A stretch of 64,000 bases of DNA, from the NCBI GenBank assembly GCA_023663685.1, contig JAMPHB010000001.1:745356-809355 (forward strand), given 5' to 3'. This document shows positions 61,076 to 64,000 of the stretch, piece by piece (the first letter of the stretch is position 1; each line of letters opens with the position of its first letter). Source of the DNA: Blautia sp. (GTDB lineage Bacteria > Bacillota > Clostridia > Lachnospirales > Lachnospiraceae). A program made the translations under genes and the position numbers. Below the pieces are notes generated by a model. The model did no database searches, had not been told where the DNA came from, and worked only from the letters and a program-made list of their open reading frames with translations.

Positions 61076-61102
61076 GTGGGGAGGAAAAGTTTTTGCGGCA
61101 GC

Positions 61103-61131
61103 TTGATTTGATAAGAAAAAGGCGTTAGAAT
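61103..61131 (+). promoter_or_regulatory. Predicted promoter of the DUF4143 ATPase gene
   Basis: TTGATT (61103-61108) and TAGAAT (61126-61131) are 17 bases apart, 51 bases before ATG 61182. A small hairpin (TGCCG-TATG-CGGCA, 61147-61160) lies in the leader. Confidence 0.5.
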
Positions 61132-61181
61132 GTATTCAAAAGAAAAATGCCGTATGCGGCAAAAATCTTTTGGATGGCTTT

Positions 61182-62489
61182 ATGGAAGTAAAAAGAGATT
61201 ATTATCTGAATCAGTTAATAGCGCGGAAAGATAATGGGCTTATAAAGATTATTACGGGACTCCGCAGATGTGGAAAATCCTATCTGTTGTTTGAGCTTTA
61301 CAGAAATTATTTAATAGAAAACGGAATAAAAGAGGATAACCTCCTGCTTCTTCCTTTGGATGATATCGCAAATGCAAGGTACAGAAATCCATTGGAGCTT
61401 GATTCTTTTGTTCGCAAATTTGTTAAAAATCCAAGCCAGAGATACTATATTTTTATTGACGAAATTCAGTTCGTAAAGGAAATTGAGAATCCGTGGTTAC
61501 AGGGAACCGGGGAAACTGTCGGATTTGTGGATGTCGTTCTTGGACTTATGAAAATAAAAAATGCAGATGTTTATATTACCGGAAGTAACTCTAAAATGCT
61601 GTCATCCGATATCGTCACGCAGTTTCGGGACAAAGGCGACGAGATACATCTGTATCCGCTTTGCTATTCGGAGCTTGTCAGGGCATATGGAAAGGAGTCT
61701 GAAAAACTATGGCAGGAGTACCTGACATATGGCGGGCTGCCGCGAATATTGGCATTGCAGGACAGAAAATCCAAAATTGCGTATCTTAGCAGTCTGTTTG
61801 AAAAAACATATATGACCGATGTGCTGGAAAGACACGATATTAAGAATGATAAAAGTGTGCTTGATAATCTGGCCCGTATAGTTGCGTCCTCTATAGGATC
61901 TCTTACCAATCCGAAAAAGATAGCAGATACATTCGGCTCTAATTTCAACGTCAGGATCAGCCAGACAACAGTGAAAGCCTATCTTGATTATTTTATCGAG
62001 TCATTTATCATGGATAAGGCATTCCGCTATGATGTAAAGGGACGAAAGTATATCAAAACGCCGCTTAAGTACTATTTTTCTGACGTGGGACTTAGGAATG
62101 CGCTTCTTGAGTTCAGGCAGCAGGAGGAGAATCACATCATGGAAAACATTATATACAATGAGCTTGTAATCAGAGGCTATAGTGTTGATGTTGGCGTGGT
62201 GGAATACAGGTACAGAAGCGAAGCGGGGAAGGATATCCGTTCACAGCTTGAGGTTGATTTTATTGCAAAGCTCGGTGACAGCCGGATATATGTGCAGTCC
62301 GCACTAAATGTAGATTCTGTAGAAAAAAGAGAGCAGGAAACGGCCTCGCTTCTTAAGATAAATAATTCCTTTAAAAAGATTGTAGTAGTAAAGGACGCCA
62401 TCGTGCCATGGACAGATGAAAACGGGATCTGTTATGTGGGAATAAGGGAATTTTTGTCCGGCAGTTATCCGGATATGGTAATGGTTTAA
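61182..62489 (+). CDS. AAA ATPase with DUF4143 C-terminal domain
   Basis: 435 residues from ATG 61182; GTG/TTG-type alternatives upstream are weak. The N-terminal P-loop is IITGLRRCGKSYLLFEL (Walker A about 24-32), Walker B is YIFIDEIQFV and the sensor-like ITGSNSKMLSSDI follows. The C-terminal DUF4143 has ARIVASSIGSLTNPKKIADTF and the nuclease-like end LEVDFIAKLGDSRIYVQSA with E/D/K residues. Base composition is clearly AT-richer than in neighbours, and codon use shifts to A/T third positions, which suggests acquisition by transfer. Many such genes are singletons of unknown role; some act in toxin-antitoxin-like or defence settings. Confidence 0.9.
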   Translation: MEVKRDYYLNQLIARKDNGLIKIITGLRRCGKSYLLFELYRNYLIENGIKEDNLLLLPLDDIANARYRNPLELDSFVRKFVKNPSQRYYIFIDEIQFVKEIENPWLQGTGETVGFVDVVLGLMKIKNADVYITGSNSKMLSSDIVTQFRDKGDEIHLYPLCYSELVRAYGKESEKLWQEYLTYGGLPRILALQDRKSKIAYLSSLFEKTYMTDVLERHDIKNDKSVLDNLARIVASSIGSLTNPKKIADTFGSNFNVRISQTTVKAYLDYFIESFIMDKAFRYDVKGRKYIKTPLKYYFSDVGLRNALLEFRQQEENHIMENIIYNELVIRGYSVDVGVVEYRYRSEAGKDIRSQLEVDFIAKLGDSRIYVQSALNVDSVEKREQETASLLKINNSFKKIVVVKDAIVPWTDENGICYVGIREFLSGSYPDMVMV

Positions 62490-62507
62490 AGAAGAGGGAA
62501 AACTTTA

Positions 62508-62536
62508 TTGCATGTCCCATGTACGGGTGCTATAAT
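62508..62536 (+). promoter_or_regulatory. Predicted extended -10 promoter of the transglutaminase gene
   Basis: TTGCAT (62508-62513) and perfect TATAAT (62531-62536) are 17 bases apart, with TGC before the -10 as in extended -10 promoters. The start codon is 39 bases downstream. Confidence 0.7.
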
Positions 62537-62574
62537 TGTACATATCAAAGTGAATATCTGCAAGGGGGAAGGTT

Positions 62575-63879
62575 ATGGAACGTAAAAGAAGTAAAAAACT
62601 AAAAACGCGGCTTCTGGGCATCCTGATGAGCTGTATCTTTTGTGTGGGAGGCCTGCTGCCTGCGGCGGCGCAGCCCGTATATGCCGCTGCGGGGCTTACG
62701 ACCTACAGCACAAATGTCCGGAAGGACAGCGCGTTTTGCTACTCAATCGAGGACAACCGTGTGACCGTAGAGTCCATTCCGCAGGAACACACCGGCAAGA
62801 ACATAACGGTCAATCTGTGTTCGATGAACTATAAAAACGGCTTCTGGGTGCGGGAACACCAGCCGGTTTCCCAGAAGAGCAATGTCTCCTTCCCGTACAC
62901 GGTAACGCTCCCGCAGAAGGATGGGAGCTATCAGCTCCTCCTTTCCGTCAGAAACGGCAGTGTCCACGAAATGGACGCCTACAGTTTTCGAATCGTGGTT
63001 TCCGGCGGCCTGGCTTTCTTTGCGGAGCCGGAATACTACAAGAACAACTATGAAATCTACTCAAAAAGAAGCACGAGCGAGACCGCACTCGGATACTATC
63101 TGCAGCCGCTGGCGCTCAGCGAGGTCGATGTGCCGGAGCTTAAGAAATTCGCGAAAACCCTCGTAAACAAGAATGATTCTGATTATGTCAAGCTTCAGAA
63201 GGTGCATGACTGGGTGGCAGAAAATATCTGGTACGATTATGATCTTCGCGACGGACACCCGGATGACCCGGGTACGAATCACATTGATCCCATGTATGTG
63301 TTGGAGAAAAGAAGAGCTGTCTGCGGCGGCTATGCGGCCCTGACGGAGGAGCTTTTGCGCGCGCTCGGAATCCCGACCATTGAGGTTTACGGAACTGCCG
63401 GAGCTGCGCATTCATGGAATGAAGCGTATGTGGACGGCCGCTGGGTTATATTAGATACCACATGGGATTCCTACAATCAATACCGGAACGGAGTGTATTC
63501 CGAGAAAAAAGCGCCACGCCATACATACTTTGACATCACGCTGGAAGCAATTTCCACAGACCATAGAATGTTGCCGGATGATGAGACGAAATTCTGGATG
63601 CAGCAGGATTTCGAGCGCGAGCTGTCCATCTCGAAGACAAGCCTCACGCTTGGGAAGGGCAAGACAAAGCAGCTCAGTGTGAAGAAGGCAGGAGTCTGCA
63701 AATACATTGATTTAAAAGAAGCGAAGATCACTTACACATCCAGCAACAAAAAGGTCGCTACCGTGAGCAAAAAGGGAAAGATTACGGCAAAGAAGGCAGG
63801 AACTGCCGTCATCACGACGAAGGTAAAGCTTGAGGGAATTACCCTGAAATTCAAGACGACGGTATATGTGAAGAAATAG
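62575..63879 (+). CDS. Secreted transglutaminase-like protein with a C-terminal BIG-type domain
   Basis: 434 residues. A long signal peptide (about 1-37, MERKRSKKLKTRLLG then a hydrophobic stretch ending YAAA) is followed by an unknown domain (about 40-150). A transglutaminase/protease-like domain spans about 195-310, with the catalytic triad Cys in RRAVCGGYAALTEELL, His in GAAHSWNEAYVDGRW and Asp in LDTTWDS. A C-terminal bacterial Ig-like domain (about 345-434) has YTSSNKKVATVSKKGKITAK. It likely acts on proteins or peptides outside the cell, as a cysteine peptidase or crosslinker. AAGGGGGAAGG precedes the ATG. Confidence 0.92.
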   Translation: MERKRSKKLKTRLLGILMSCIFCVGGLLPAAAQPVYAAAGLTTYSTNVRKDSAFCYSIEDNRVTVESIPQEHTGKNITVNLCSMNYKNGFWVREHQPVSQKSNVSFPYTVTLPQKDGSYQLLLSVRNGSVHEMDAYSFRIVVSGGLAFFAEPEYYKNNYEIYSKRSTSETALGYYLQPLALSEVDVPELKKFAKTLVNKNDSDYVKLQKVHDWVAENIWYDYDLRDGHPDDPGTNHIDPMYVLEKRRAVCGGYAALTEELLRALGIPTIEVYGTAGAAHSWNEAYVDGRWVILDTTWDSYNQYRNGVYSEKKAPRHTYFDITLEAISTDHRMLPDDETKFWMQQDFERELSISKTSLTLGKGKTKQLSVKKAGVCKYIDLKEAKITYTSSNKKVATVSKKGKITAKKAGTAVITTKVKLEGITLKFKTTVYVKK

Positions 63880-63934
63880 ATCCCAACCCTTCCGGCGGGC
63901 GGCCGGTATATATGGAATGCCGGGAGTGTAATAT

Positions 63935-63980
63935 AAAGTGTGTATGTTACCGGTAACCAAAACTTACGCACTTTATTTTT
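63935..63980 (+). terminator. Weak hairpin after the transglutaminase gene
   Basis: AAAGTGTGTATG pairs with CTTACGCACTTT (10 of 12) around a loop that contains the GTTACCGGTAAC palindrome, and is followed by ATTTTTATT. It may be a terminator; the next 20 bases to the window edge hold nothing recognisable. Confidence 0.4.
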
Positions 63981-64000
63981 ATTCTAAAGTGAGGTACACT

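Noticed and set aside
61182-62489. Insertion sequence or phage gene around the AT-rich ATPase
   Set aside because: No transposase, integrase or terminal inverted repeats border it.

Overview
The window looks like a chromosomal segment from a Gram-positive, low-GC-lineage anaerobe of the Lachnospiraceae type (Clostridia). The evidence is the gene content (HPr with both His15 and Ser46, HPr kinase, cdaA-cdaR-glmM, whiA-rapZ, type III glutamine synthetase, DUF4250, WYL and YitT proteins), the strong AGGAGG-type ribosome binding sites and consensus sigma-A promoters. The genus cannot be fixed from the sequence. About 57 protein genes and one tRNA are seen. Most are on the minus strand; plus-strand genes appear mainly after 51.7 kb. 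There is no prophage, insertion sequence, CRISPR array or rRNA.

Layout. 1-12.6 kb (minus) reads as one long run: two unknown membrane proteins, diadenylate cyclase CdaA and regulator CdaR, GlmM, an HPr protein, then a surface-polymer set (polyprenyl-phosphate sugar transferase, GT2, TagG/TagH-like exporter, two LicD proteins, a TagF-like polymerase cut by the window edge). 12.7-22.9 kb: a YvyF-like zinc protein, ComFC, homoserine dehydrogenase, an SPFH protein with a zinc-ribbon partner, RF2 with its programmed frameshift, VanZ, CtpA-type protease, FtsX, FtsE and a CdaR/PucR-type regulator. 23-29.6 kb: YitT, a WecG/TagA-like transferase, then three secreted wall enzymes (amidase, GH25 lysozyme, NlpC/P60). 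29.8-35.7 kb: a YjfB-like small protein, RidA, CvfB, acyl-ACP thioesterase, tRNA-Gln(CUG), YigZ and a class A PBP. 35.7-36.4 kb is a non-coding island packed with repeats. 36.4-41.5 kb: an Amt-PII fusion, GlnN and class II aldolase. 41.6-51.5 kb: lipid kinase, WhiA, RapZ, MurB, M18 peptidase, HprK, UvrC, FtsH. 51.7-64 kb: PyrG, a WYL regulator, DUF4250, a cytidylate-kinase-like protein, an ArsB/NhaD-type permease, MurI, a second YvyF-like protein, a debranching enzyme, an AT-rich DUF4143 ATPase and a secreted transglutaminase-like protein.

The dominant theme is cell-envelope growth tied to carbon and nitrogen status: c-di-AMP synthesis next to GlcNAc-1-P precursor supply and wall-polymer export; MurB, MurI, PBP1A, FtsEX and several hydrolases; HPr and HprK for carbon control; GlnN and Amt-PII for nitrogen, each preceded by a terminator-like leader.

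The most unexplained signals are non-coding: a 312-base imperfect inverted repeat (36003-36314) beside a tandem repeat upstream of the PBP gene, a cluster of DnaA-box-like sites at 24681-24832, attenuator-like leaders before glnN and amt, and a WalR-like box in the leader of the NlpC/P60 gene. No clear undescribed multi-gene system was found. The nearest candidates are the SPFH/zinc-ribbon pair and the two unknown membrane proteins leading the cdaA operon. Promoters and terminators were called by eye.
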